The notes under the pieces: generated by a model | Told to the model about the DNA's origin: nothing | What the model saw: the letters and a program-made list of their open reading frames with translations, nothing else | The model's database searches: none | From: Caballeronia udeis | Lineage (GTDB): Bacteria; Pseudomonadota; Gammaproteobacteria; Burkholderiales; Burkholderiaceae | DNA: 64,000 bases | Direction: 5' to 3' | Assembly: GCF_001544555.2 (NCBI RefSeq) | Contig: NZ_FCOK02000003.1 | Coordinates: forward strand, 186,001 to 250,000 | Position numbers and translations under genes: made by a program | Shown here: in pieces, positions 1-8,441 of the stretch | Position numbering within the stretch: the stretch's first letter is position 1 | Layout: each line of letters starts with the position of its first letter

Positions 1-60
1 GCGTCAGAGGTATCAGGTCAATACCTTCAGTCCATGCGACTCAACGGCAAAGTGGCCTGA
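1..60 (+). CDS. Possible 3' end of a gene entering from the left edge
   Basis: Frame 1 of the plus strand is open from the first base to a TGA at 58-60 (19 codons). It would be convergent with the cox operon ending at 111. The fragment is too short to recognise, and 19 open codons can occur by chance in GC-rich DNA. The stretch also contains a 6-bp inverted repeat (AGGTAT/ATACCT). Confidence 0.2.
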   Translation, partial: ASEVSGQYLQSMRLNGKVA

Positions 61-110
61 CGTCCACGAACGCCGCGCTGATGCCTCAAGCGCGGCAATG
101 CTGCATCAAT

Positions 111-1130
111 CTAGATCCCGCAAACCTCGCCCGTCCCTTCAAGCTCACGCGCCGCCTTCGCTCCTTCGACCTGCAGAATAGTCGGCAACGAAACACCGTT
201 TTTAGCCGCCGTCACTTCAGCGAGAATGGACACCGCAATCTCGGGCGGCGTCCTGCTGCCAATATAAATTCCCACCGGCCCATGCAGGCGCGACAACTCG
301 GCATCGGAGAGATCGAACTCCTTCAGCCGCTCGCGGCGCGCCGCGTTATTCTTCCGCGATCCCAACGCGCCGACATAAAACGCAGGCGTCTTCAACGCCT
401 CCATCAACGCCAGATCGTCCAGCTTCGGATCGTGTGTCAGCGCAATCACCGCACAGCGCTCATCGAGGTTCATTTCCATCACGGTATCGTCGGGCATGGT
501 GCGCACGATCTTCGTGCCCGGGACATCCCACTCGTCCGTGTACTCCTCGCGCGGGTCGCAAACCGTCACGTGATAATCCAGCCCGACCGCAATACTGCAT
601 AAATACCGCGACAACTGTCCCGCGCCGATCACGAGCATTCGATACCGCGGCCCGTGAATGGTCGACAAGGTCGTTTCATCGAAGGTCACGCCATCCGTTG
701 CCTGCGCCGGCTCCAACTTGACCGCCCCGTTGTTCATATCGAGCGTGCGTGTCACCAGCCGTCCGGCAAGAACGGCATCGCACAATTCAGCAATACCGCT
801 CGCCATCGACAGCGGTTCAAGCACCAGTTGAATAGTCCCGCCGCAAGGCAGTCCGAACCGGTGCGCTTCCTCCGCCGAAATGCCGTATTTCACGCTCTCG
901 GGCTTCGTCTGCTCAATACCGCGTTGCCTGACGCGCTCGATCAAGTCGTCTTCAATGCACCCGCCCGACACTGATCCCATCACCGCGCCGTCATCGCGCA
1001 CGGCGAGCATCGCGCCTTCCGGCCGCGGCGACGAGCCCCACGTCTTGACGACAGTCACCAGCAACACGCGATGCCCGCGTTCGAGCCATCGAGCACTGTT
1101 TCTCAGGACTTCGAGATCCACGCTGTCCAT
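111..1130 (-). CDS. XdhC/CoxI family molybdenum-cofactor maturation protein
   Basis: This 339-residue protein belongs to the XdhC/CoxI family, which binds molybdenum cofactor and delivers its sulfurated form to molybdenum hydroxylases. The N-terminal XdhC domain shows GSSPRPEGAML near residues 32-42, GCIEDD near 57 and LPCGGTI near 94. The C-terminal half is a Rossmann-like domain with VIGAGQLSRYL near residues 167-177. It is the last gene of the cox operon and its ATG lies inside the 3' end of coxG (28-nt overlap), with AGAGGAAAAG upstream. Its position directly after coxG supports a role in maturing the CoxSLM enzyme. Family assignment is firm; the partner enzyme is inferred from context. 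Confidence 0.9.
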   Translation of the reverse strand: MDSVDLEVLRNSARWLERGHRVLLVTVVKTWGSSPRPEGAMLAVRDDGAVMGSVSGGCIEDDLIERVRQRGIEQTKPESVKYGISAEEAHRFGLPCGGTIQLVLEPLSMASGIAELCDAVLAGRLVTRTLDMNNGAVKLEPAQATDGVTFDETTLSTIHGPRYRMLVIGAGQLSRYLCSIAVGLDYHVTVCDPREEYTDEWDVPGTKIVRTMPDDTVMEMNLDERCAVIALTHDPKLDDLALMEALKTPAFYVGALGSRKNNAARRERLKEFDLSDAELSRLHGPVGIYIGSRTPPEIAVSILAEVTAAKNGVSLPTILQVEGAKAARELEGTGEVCGI

Positions 1131-1660
1131 GATCTTTTCCTCTTCTTCCCTTCACCTGCGCCGTCGGCGGCCGCCGCATCGGAATCGCCCTCTGGCTCAC
1201 CGGCGGGCTCGTCATTCTGCGTCAACTGCGCACTGAAGCGCTTGAAAAATTCCCCGGCAATCTTCCTGGCCGCGCCATCCACCAGCCGCGAGCCGATCTG
1301 CGCGAGCTTGCCGCCCACTTGCGCATTCGCCGTGTAAGACAATGTGGTTGAGTCCGTATTCTCGCCCGGTTCCAGGTTCACCTTCGCCTGGCCCTTGCCG
1401 AAACCGGCCGTCCCGCCCTGTCCTTCGAACACGATGGTGTACGTGTGCGGCGCGTCGATGTCCACCAAATTCATGCGCCCTTTGAATTTCGCTTTCACCG
1501 GCCCCACCGACGCCGTCATGGCCACCACATACGCGTTTTCGCCATCGGCTTCTATGCTTTCGCAACCTGGAATGCACGCGCGCAGTATTTCAGTATCGTT
1601 CAGCGCTTCCCACGCGACATTCTGCGGCACCGGCAGATTATGCGTTTCGGTCAATTCCAT
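1103..1660 (-). CDS. coxG: CoxG-like SRPBCC-family protein
   Basis: This 185-residue protein has a CoxG-type SRPBCC fold at residues 1-145 (start MELTETHNLPVPQN, then ACIPGCES and GPVKAKFKGRM) and a charged Ala/Glu/Lys tail. In Oligotropha, CoxG helps anchor CO dehydrogenase to the membrane; related proteins occur in many molybdenum hydroxylase operons. An upstream in-frame extension exists, but the ATG at 1660 has GGAGACACGTC before it and matches the family start. It overlaps the end of coxE by 10 nt and the start of the XdhC gene by 28 nt, so translation is probably coupled. The tail shows no clear hydrophobic anchor. Confidence 0.88.
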   Translation of the reverse strand: MELTETHNLPVPQNVAWEALNDTEILRACIPGCESIEADGENAYVVAMTASVGPVKAKFKGRMNLVDIDAPHTYTIVFEGQGGTAGFGKGQAKVNLEPGENTDSTTLSYTANAQVGGKLAQIGSRLVDGAARKIAGEFFKRFSAQLTQNDEPAGEPEGDSDAAAADGAGEGKKRKRSWTAWISKS

Positions 1661-2853
1661 GACGTGTCTCCGGCTGATTTCCGGTCCGCACGACGCGTCA
1701 CCGCCGCCAGCTCCCGGCCGACAGCGTTCAGGCTGTCGAGGTTGTGAGCCGCAAGCATTGCGTCGACATGCGGCAGGATCGCCCGCACGCCCCGGGCGCG
1801 TGGCGTGAAATCGGCGTACCGAAGCAACGGATTGAGCCACACCAGCCGATGCGCAAAGCGCCTCAGGCGCAGCATTTCGGTATCCAGGACGTCGATTGCT
1901 TCGTGATCGAGTCCGTCCGTGACAAACAAAACCGTCGCGCGGCCGTTGAGCACACGCCGCGCCCAACGCCGGTTGAATTCAGCCAGCGCCGCACCGATCC
2001 GCGTGCCGCCCGACCAGTCGACCACCTGATCGGAGATCGCGGCAATCGCGACGTCGGGATCGCGTTCGCGTAACGCCCGCGTGGCGTTGGTCAGGCGCGT
2101 GCCGAACAGGAAAACCTGCAGGCGTTCACGCGATTGCAGCAATGCATGGCAGAAGTAAAGCACAGCTCGGGAATACGCGCTCATCGACCCGGAAATGTCG
2201 AGCAGCAGGACAAGCGGTGGGCGGCGTTCAACCACTTTCTTGTATTTCCACGTGGTCCAGTCGCCGCCCGAGCGCACGGCGCTGCGGGCGCTGGCGCGCA
2301 AATCGGCATGCGTGCCGTGCGACGCAGTTTTTAAACGCCGTGTCGGCTCCGTGGCAAGCGGCATTCTATGCGAACGAATTTGATGTCGAAGCGCGCGCCA
2401 TTCGTCGGATGTAAGCGTGTCGAAATCGCGATGGCTCAGGCGCTCCTGCGCGCTGAACGTGATGCGCGCGTGGAGATGTTCAACGTTGTCCCGCTGCTGG
2501 TTCGCCGGCTTCAATGCAGCTGCCCGTGCGGCGAGGGCATCGGCGAGACGGTTGTTGCGTTTGGGCGGCGGCACGCCATTCGTCACTTTCGGCAGCAACA
2601 TCGCGCGCAATTTCCCTTCCCAATCCGGATCGCGCCAGAAAAGATCGAAGGCCTGGTGGAAGAGTTCGCGCTCATCGGGCGCATGAACAAGCAGCGCGGC
2701 GAGCGCCGCTCGGACATCGTCGCGACGGGTAATGTCGATCCAGCGCAACGCTTCGAGCGCGTCGACGCTGTGCGCCGGCGACATCGCGAGGCCCGCGCCG
2801 CGCAGCAATCGCACGAAATGCACAACGTTATGGGCAAGCGTTGGCGTTTCCAT
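1651..2853 (-). CDS. coxE: CoxE-like VWA-domain protein
   Basis: This 400-residue protein has a C-terminal von Willebrand A domain with a complete-looking MIDAS metal site: DISGSMS at residues 219-225, the SGGT threonine near 284 and VTDGLD near 311-316. It has no signal peptide. CoxE works with the AAA+ ATPase CoxD to mature the molybdenum/copper active site of CO dehydrogenase; MoxR-ATPase plus VWA pairs generally act as metal-insertion or remodelling chaperones. It starts 6 nt after coxD ends. Assignment to the family is strong. Copper handling is not implied here, because the large subunit is not the copper-binding form. Confidence 0.9.
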   Translation of the reverse strand: METPTLAHNVVHFVRLLRGAGLAMSPAHSVDALEALRWIDITRRDDVRAALAALLVHAPDERELFHQAFDLFWRDPDWEGKLRAMLLPKVTNGVPPPKRNNRLADALAARAAALKPANQQRDNVEHLHARITFSAQERLSHRDFDTLTSDEWRALRHQIRSHRMPLATEPTRRLKTASHGTHADLRASARSAVRSGGDWTTWKYKKVVERRPPLVLLLDISGSMSAYSRAVLYFCHALLQSRERLQVFLFGTRLTNATRALRERDPDVAIAAISDQVVDWSGGTRIGAALAEFNRRWARRVLNGRATVLFVTDGLDHEAIDVLDTEMLRLRRFAHRLVWLNPLLRYADFTPRARGVRAILPHVDAMLAAHNLDSLNAVGRELAAVTRRADRKSAGDTSWN

Positions 2854-2859
2854 GTTCGT

Positions 2860-3747
2860 TCAGGCCGGTGCGGCGAGGCACTGCGCGATTTCGGCGGCGT
2901 CCACGCGTGCGAGATCGTCCTGGTACTTCAGCAGCACGCCAAGCGTGTCCTGCACCGACTGAGGATCGAGTTCGCTGACGGAAAGCGCCGCCAGCGCACG
3001 GCACCAGTCGATGGTTTCCGCCACGCCCGGCGCCTTGAACAGGTCGAGCGTCCTCAGCCGATGCACAAACGCCACGGCTCGCGCCTGCACGTCCGCGCTG
3101 GCTTCGGGCGCGCGTGCAGCGACTATTTGCAGTTCCACATCGCGGGCCGGATAGCCGATCCATTGATATAAACAGCGCCGCTTGAGCGCGTCGTGAACCT
3201 CGCGCGTGCGGTTCGACGTCATCACGACCAGCGGCGGCCGTTCAGCGCGCACGGTTCCATACTCGGGAATCGATACCTGGAAATCCGACAGCAACTCAAG
3301 CAGGAAAGCTTCGAACGGTTCATCGGCGCGATCGATTTCATCGATTAGCAGTACGCGTTGAGCGGCCGGATTCAACGGGTCCGGCATAAGTGCCTGCAGC
3401 AGCGGGCGCTTGAGGAGGAATTCGCTTTTATAGAGCGAATCGTTCGATGGTTGTTCGCCGGCCGCCTCAGCAAGCCGCAGCGCCATGATCTGGCGCGGGT
3501 AGTCCCATTCGTAGAGTGCGCTGGCGGTGTCGAGCCCTTCATAGCATTGCAGCCGCAGCATTTGCGTGCCGAGGACACCGGCGGCCGCTTTTGCCAGCTC
3601 GGTCTTGCCGACGCCCGGTTCGCCCTCGAGGAAAAGCGGGCGCTGCATTTTCAACGCAAGGAAAAGCCCCGTTGCGAGTTCACGGCTGGCGAAGTATTGC
3701 TGCCCGCTCAGCGCGACGAGGGTTTCGTCGATGGATGCCGGGTCCAT
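2860..3747 (-). CDS. coxD: CoxD-like MoxR-family AAA+ ATPase
   Basis: This 295-residue MoxR-type AAA+ ATPase has Walker A GEPGVGKTE at residues 42-50, Walker B LLIDEID at 133-139, a sensor-1-like MTSNRTR near 174 and an arginine-rich stretch after it. The N-terminal ATPase core is followed by a small helical lid. CoxD proteins unfold or remodel the apo-hydroxylase during cofactor assembly, working with the VWA partner CoxE encoded 6 nt downstream. A gap of 101 nt separates it from coxM. Confidence 0.92.
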   Translation of the reverse strand: MDPASIDETLVALSGQQYFASRELATGLFLALKMQRPLFLEGEPGVGKTELAKAAAGVLGTQMLRLQCYEGLDTASALYEWDYPRQIMALRLAEAAGEQPSNDSLYKSEFLLKRPLLQALMPDPLNPAAQRVLLIDEIDRADEPFEAFLLELLSDFQVSIPEYGTVRAERPPLVVMTSNRTREVHDALKRRCLYQWIGYPARDVELQIVAARAPEASADVQARAVAFVHRLRTLDLFKAPGVAETIDWCRALAALSVSELDPQSVQDTLGVLLKYQDDLARVDAAEIAQCLAAPA

Positions 3748-3848
3748 GAGGTTCCTGGGTCTGGATAGGTCAGTGTTTATTTCGCTCGCGCCGGGAGAAC
3801 CCCAGCGCGTTCATCGGCGCGAGCAAAAAACCGGGGGCGAACGAAACG

Positions 3849-4649
3849 CTAAAACGCATTGGCCCGATCGACCGCCCTCCCGGCAAGAATCGGGATCAAA
3901 TGCGCCCGATACTCGGCACTCGCGTGCATATCGTCGTTGAGCGTATTGGCGGAAATCGATGTGCCGCGCGCCGACGCAACCGAGAAATCCTTTGATAAAG
4001 CATCCTCAAGTTCGGAAGCCCGAAACACGCACGCTGCCGCGCCCGTGATCGCCACCCTCACACCGCCGGCGTGCTTCGCAACAAACACCCCGACCAACGC
4101 AAAGTGCGACGCAGGATTCCGAAACTTCTCGTACCCGGCGCGCTCGGCAATCGGAAACTCAACCGATGTAATCAGCTCGTCCGGCTCCAAGGCCGTCTCA
4201 TACATGCCAAGGAAAAAGTCATCGGCGGCAATGCGCCGCCTGTCCGTCACAATGGTCGCGTTCAACGCCAGCACAGCCGCCGGATAACACGCCGCCGGAT
4301 CATCGTTGGCGAGCGATCCGCCAATCGTCCCGCGCTCCCGAACCTGCCGGTCGCCAATATGGCCGGCAAGATCAGCCAGCCCCGGCAACGCACGTTGCAC
4401 CTCGGGATTCGCCGCAACCTGTGCATGACAAACCGCTCCGCCAATGGTCACTTTGTCGCCCGTCACGGTGATGTCCTTCATCGAACCGATCCGCGTCACA
4501 TCCACCAGCGCCGATGGCTGCGCAAGCCGCAAGCGCATGGTCGGCAGCAAACTCTGCCCGCCCGAGAGATATTTGGCGTCGTCGTGCTGCTTGAGAAACG
4601 CCACCGCTGCGTCGGACTTGTCAGGCCGTTGATAATCGAATGAGTACAT
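3849..4649 (-). CDS. coxM: FAD-binding medium subunit of a CO-dehydrogenase-like molybdenum hydroxylase
   Basis: This 266-residue flavoprotein subunit carries electrons from the iron-sulfur subunit to the acceptor. The FAD-binding signatures are visible: LSGGQSLLPTMRLR at about 29-42 and TIGGSLAND near 108-116. The N-terminal PCMH-type FAD domain is followed by the CO-dehydrogenase flavoprotein C-terminal domain. It lies 12 nt after coxL and completes a CoxS-CoxL-CoxM heterotrimer. The S-L-M order is that of form II clusters, unlike the M-S-L order of genuine CO dehydrogenases. Confidence 0.92.
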   Translation of the reverse strand: MYSFDYQRPDKSDAAVAFLKQHDDAKYLSGGQSLLPTMRLRLAQPSALVDVTRIGSMKDITVTGDKVTIGGAVCHAQVAANPEVQRALPGLADLAGHIGDRQVRERGTIGGSLANDDPAACYPAAVLALNATIVTDRRRIAADDFFLGMYETALEPDELITSVEFPIAERAGYEKFRNPASHFALVGVFVAKHAGGVRVAITGAAACVFRASELEDALSKDFSVASARGTSISANTLNDDMHASAEYRAHLIPILAGRAVDRANAF

Positions 4650-4661
4650 GTCGAAGTCCTC

Positions 4662-7082
4662 TCAAGCGGGAGTCGAAGTGCCACGAGCGGCAGAAGCATC
4701 GGCGGCGGCATGCATCGCAGCCCATACGCGATGCGGCGTGGCAGGCATCTGCAGGTCGGTCACACCGAGCGGCGAAAGCGCATCGATGATCGCGTTGATC
4801 ACCGCCGGCGGCGAGCCGATCGCGCCCGCTTCGCCGCAGCCTTTTACCCCCAGCGGGTTATGCACGCATGGCGTCCCTTTCGCGGTTTCCACATCGAAGT
4901 TCGGCAGGTCGGACGCGTGCGGCATCGCATAGTCCATGAACGAACCGGACATCAACTGGCCGCTCTCGTTGTCATACACGGCGCGCTCCAGCATGGCCTG
5001 GCCAATGCCCTGCCCGATCCCGCCATGCACCTGGCCTTCGACGATCATCGGATTGATGATGTTGCCGAAATCATCCACAGCGGTGAACTTCTGGATGCGC
5101 GTTTCGCCGGTGTCCTGATCGACTTCCACTTCGCACAAATACGCGCCCGACGGATACGTGAAGTTGCTCGGATCGTAGAACGCATTTTCGTTAAGGCCTG
5201 GTTCGAGCTTGTCGAGCGGGAAGTTGTGCGGCACGTAAGCCGCCAGCGATACCTCCGCGAACGCCTTCGTCCGGTCGGTGCCCGCCACGCGGAAAATGCC
5301 GTCCTTGAACTCAATATCTTCCGCCGATGCCTCCAGCAAATGCGCCGCGATCTTCTTGGCCTTGTCCTCGATCTTGTCGAGCGCTTTCATGATCGCCGAG
5401 CCGCCCACCGCGATGGACCGCGAGCCGTACGTGCCCATGCCGAAAGGAATCCGGCCGGTGTCGCCGTGGACGATCTCGATGTTGTCCATCGATACCCCCA
5501 GCCGGTCCGCCACCACTTGCGCGAACGTGGTTTCGTGCCCTTGCCCGTGGCTATGCGAGCCGGTGAACACGGTGACGGAACCCGTGGGATGCACACGGAT
5601 TTCGCCAGCTTCGAACAAGCCCGCCCGCGCGCCCAACGCGCCCGCCAGGTTCGATGGCGCCAGCCCGCACGCCTCGATGTAGCAGGAATATCCCAGTCCG
5701 CGCAGCTTGCCGTTTTTCTTCGATTCCTCGCGTCGCGCAGCGAACCCTTTCACATCGGCGATTTCCATCGCACGGTCGAGCAACGCCGAATAATCACCGG
5801 AATCGTAGGTCAGGCCAACCGGCGTGGCGTACGGCCACGAACGGATGAAGTTGCGCCGCCGCAATTCCGCCGGATCTATGTTCATCTCGCGCGCCGCCGT
5901 CTCCACAATACGTTCCAGCACATACGTCGCCTCGGGACGTCCGGCGCCGCGATAGGCATCGACGGGAACCGTGTTCGTGAAGACCGCTTTCACCTCGGCA
6001 TAGATCGCGGGCGTGGCGTATTGGCCGGCGAGCAGCGTGGCGTAGAGGATGGTCGGAATCGCGGACGCGAACGTCGACAAATACGCGCCCATGTTGGCCG
6101 TCGTGTGCACGCGCAGGCCGAGGAACTTGCCGTCGGCGTCCAACGCGAGTTCGGCTTTCGTCACGTGATCGCGGCCGTGGGCATCGGAGAGAAAAGCTTC
6201 CGAGCGCTCGCATGTCCACTTGATCGGCCGCCGGACTTTCTTCGACGCCCACGTCAACGCCACATCTTCCGCATACAGATAAATCTTCGAGCCGAACCCG
6301 CCGCCCACGTCCGGCGCAATGATCCTTAGCTTCGACTCGGGCAAGGACAACACGAACGCCGCCATCAACAAACGCTCGACGTGCGGATTCTGGTTCGCGA
6401 CGTACACCGTGTAACTGTCGTCGGACTTCGAATAACTCGCGTTCACGGCGCGCGGCTCGATCGCGTTCGGCACCAGGCGCTGGTTCACAATGTCCAGCGT
6501 GGTCACATGCGCGGCTTTGGCGAAGGCGGCGTCGGTGGCGGCTTTATCGCCGTGGCCCCAGGTGTAGCAGAGGTTGTTCGGCGCTTCATCGTGGACTTGC
6601 GGCTGGCCGGGGTCCGCGGCGGTGGCGGTATCGACGACAGCCGGCAGCACGTCGTAGTCCACCTCGATCAACTCGATCGCGTCCTTCGCTTCCTTCACCG
6701 ATTCCGCGATGATCAACGCCACCTGGTCGCCCACGTGGCGCACTTTCGTATGCGCCATCACGGGGTGCGGCGGTTCGTTCATCGGCTTGCCGTCGATGTT
6801 GTGGATCAGCCAGCCGCACGGCAGTCCGCCGACGCTCTCGCCGGCCATGTCCGCGCCGGTGAAGATCGCGACGACGCCGGGCGCTTCTTTCGCGGCCGTG
6901 ATGTCGATGCTGCGGATCGTCGCGTGCGCGTACGGCGAGCGCAGGAAGACGCCATAGGTTTGGCGCGGGAGGACGACGTCGTCGGTGTACTGGCCGTTGC
7001 CCGTCAGGAAGCGATAGTCTTCCTTGCGTCTAATGGCGGCGCCAATCATGTGATGGGTATCGGGTGTCTCGGGGGCGTTCAT
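4662..7082 (-). CDS. coxL: Molybdopterin-binding large subunit, form II CO-dehydrogenase-like
   Basis: This 806-residue subunit belongs to the xanthine oxidase family and would carry molybdopterin cytosine dinucleotide and the substrate site. It reads [21 protein letters not shown] at the N terminus, has GGGFGSK near 263-269 and the C-terminal GVKGCGEAG motif with the presumed catalytic glutamate. The active-site loop reads AYRGAGR near residue 376. That is the form II signature; proven CO dehydrogenases have AYXCSFR, whose cysteine holds copper. The true substrate is therefore unknown and may be an aldehyde, a heterocycle or CO at low rate. The start has GGAG 8 nt upstream. Confidence 0.93.
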   Translation of the reverse strand: MNAPETPDTHHMIGAAIRRKEDYRFLTGNGQYTDDVVLPRQTYGVFLRSPYAHATIRSIDITAAKEAPGVVAIFTGADMAGESVGGLPCGWLIHNIDGKPMNEPPHPVMAHTKVRHVGDQVALIIAESVKEAKDAIELIEVDYDVLPAVVDTATAADPGQPQVHDEAPNNLCYTWGHGDKAATDAAFAKAAHVTTLDIVNQRLVPNAIEPRAVNASYSKSDDSYTVYVANQNPHVERLLMAAFVLSLPESKLRIIAPDVGGGFGSKIYLYAEDVALTWASKKVRRPIKWTCERSEAFLSDAHGRDHVTKAELALDADGKFLGLRVHTTANMGAYLSTFASAIPTILYATLLAGQYATPAIYAEVKAVFTNTVPVDAYRGAGRPEATYVLERIVETAAREMNIDPAELRRRNFIRSWPYATPVGLTYDSGDYSALLDRAMEIADVKGFAARREESKKNGKLRGLGYSCYIEACGLAPSNLAGALGARAGLFEAGEIRVHPTGSVTVFTGSHSHGQGHETTFAQVVADRLGVSMDNIEIVHGDTGRIPFGMGTYGSRSIAVGGSAIMKALDKIEDKAKKIAAHLLEASAEDIEFKDGIFRVAGTDRTKAFAEVSLAAYVPHNFPLDKLEPGLNENAFYDPSNFTYPSGAYLCEVEVDQDTGETRIQKFTAVDDFGNIINPMIVEGQVHGGIGQGIGQAMLERAVYDNESGQLMSGSFMDYAMPHASDLPNFDVETAKGTPCVHNPLGVKGCGEAGAIGSPPAVINAIIDALSPLGVTDLQMPATPHRVWAAMHAAADASAARGTSTPA

Positions 7083-7172
7083 CGCGGACTCCTGTTCAGG
7101 CGCGAATCTTCATCTTTATCGGAAAGGTGAGTGCGGCTTCGTTACAGCTTCAGTTGAAGCGCGGGCGGCGGC

Positions 7173-7649
7173 TCAGGGCGACGCCTTCATGGCTTGCGCG
7201 CCCTGCACTATCGCTTTCACGATGTTGTGATACCCCGTACATCGGCAGAGGTTGCCGTCAAGTTGTTCGCGGACATCGGCTTCGGTGAGATCGGGCTTTT
7301 GCGCGGCGAGGGAGGTCGCGCTCATCACCATGCCGGGTGTACAGAAACCGCACTGCAGCCCGTGGCACTCCTTGAACGCCGCTTGCATGGGGTGGAGTTC
7401 GCCATCCTTCGCGATTCCCTCGATTGTCGTCACCGACGATCCGTCGGCCTGCACGGCAAGGATGTTGCACGACTTGATCGCGCGGCCATCCAGGTGGACC
7501 GTGCACGCGCCGCACTGGGCGGTGTCGCAGCCGACATGCGTGCCCGTGAGACCCAACTCCTCACGGAGAAACTGGACTAGCAGGATATGGGGTTCGACGG
7601 TGGCGGTGACGGCTTTGCCGTTGACCGTCAGACTGATGCTGAGTGCCAT
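7173..7649 (-). CDS. coxS: Small [2Fe-2S] subunit of the CO-dehydrogenase-like hydroxylase
   Basis: This 158-residue electron-transfer subunit has two [2Fe-2S] clusters: plant-ferredoxin-type ligands C41, C46, C49 and C61, and C100, C103, C135 and C137 in the C-terminal helical domain ([14 protein letters not shown]). The reading frame extends 13 codons further upstream, but the ATG at 7649 is preceded by GGAG at good spacing and matches the family N terminus ([11 protein letters not shown]). It is the first gene of the operon, so the promoter should lie in 7650-7826. No clear sigma-70 site was picked out there. Confidence 0.93.
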   Translation of the reverse strand: MALSISLTVNGKAVTATVEPHILLVQFLREELGLTGTHVGCDTAQCGACTVHLDGRAIKSCNILAVQADGSSVTTIEGIAKDGELHPMQAAFKECHGLQCGFCTPGMVMSATSLAAQKPDLTEADVREQLDGNLCRCTGYHNIVKAIVQGAQAMKASP

Positions 7650-7826
7650 ACTTCTGTCTCCTTCGGAGGATAAACAGCCGAAGCTCACTCACCGCTTTTG
7701 TTTCACTGGCCTTGCGGACTTCACGAGTGTGAGTGTCTGGCTGGGTTCGTGTTTATTTGTTGTAGCAATGAGTAAAGCACAAAATGAAGACGGTCGCTAT
7801 TGGGCTAAAGGTGGGGTGGGGACGGG

Positions 7827-8441
7827 TTAAATGTCGAAAATCGTCCTTTTGAGCCTTTCCCGGAATGGCATCCGCGTTTTGTCCAGCTTGGTGCCAAAGG
7901 ACGGGGAAGTCAGTGGGCCCGATTTCTGCGGAGCGGTATCCGACACAGAGGCAGTTCGAGAAGCGTCGCCAATATCCCCAGGTGGCACAGCATTTCCTGA
8001 GCCGGACTTCGGAGCGGGCGATGGGGGGCGCGGCGCAGTCGACAGAGAGCGGACAAATCGATGACCGGGTCCATACGCCGTTATCGAAATGGAGGATGCC
8101 TCTTTAAAAGGAACTGACTTTCCGTTGTCATCCACAGAAAAAATATCGAATTCCACTATAGGGATGCACCACTTCGCTTTGTCACGAGAAACCTCCTTCT
8201 CGTTCTCGTCCAGGCAAAGAAATTTGAACGAGTCGGGATATTCATCAGCACTTTTTCGCTTGGGAATGTCGTTCCACGACTCGATAAATGTAATGGCGCC
8301 GGGGTGCGGCAAAGTTGCCGGCTGAAACCCTTCCAGCGAAAAATCTTTTGGCATTACCTTTCCTTCTGTTTGTGTCGAGCATCCGGCGCCGAGCACGATC
8401 GATGTCGCCAGGGCAATCGTTAACGCGACCAGTTTCGTCAT
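7827..8441 (-). CDS. Putative periplasmic lipoprotein, candidate immunity protein for the PAAR effector
   Basis: This 204-residue protein begins with a lysine-containing signal peptide and a lipobox LGAGC, placing the lipidated cysteine at residue 21. Residues 22-125 form a mixed domain with two further cysteines. Residues 130-185 are rich in Pro, Ser and Gly, and the tail is basic (RMPFRERLKRTIF). I do not recognise a family. Its ATG overlaps the stop of the upstream PAAR metallopeptidase gene (ATGA), and base composition is lower in GC than the flanks. A lipoprotein coupled directly behind a candidate toxin is the usual arrangement for a periplasmic immunity protein; that role is inference. 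Confidence 0.75.
   Translation of the reverse strand: MTKLVALTIALATSIVLGAGCSTQTEGKVMPKDFSLEGFQPATLPHPGAITFIESWNDIPKRKSADEYPDSFKFLCLDENEKEVSRDKAKWCIPIVEFDIFSVDDNGKSVPFKEASSISITAYGPGHRFVRSLSTAPRPPSPAPKSGSGNAVPPGDIGDASRTASVSDTAPQKSGPLTSPSFGTKLDKTRMPFRERLKRTIFDI

Noticed and set aside
4710..6329. 539-codon plus-strand frame opposite coxL
   Set aside because: It is antisense to a clear molybdopterin subunit gene and has the Arg/His-rich composition expected of a shadow frame in GC-rich DNA.
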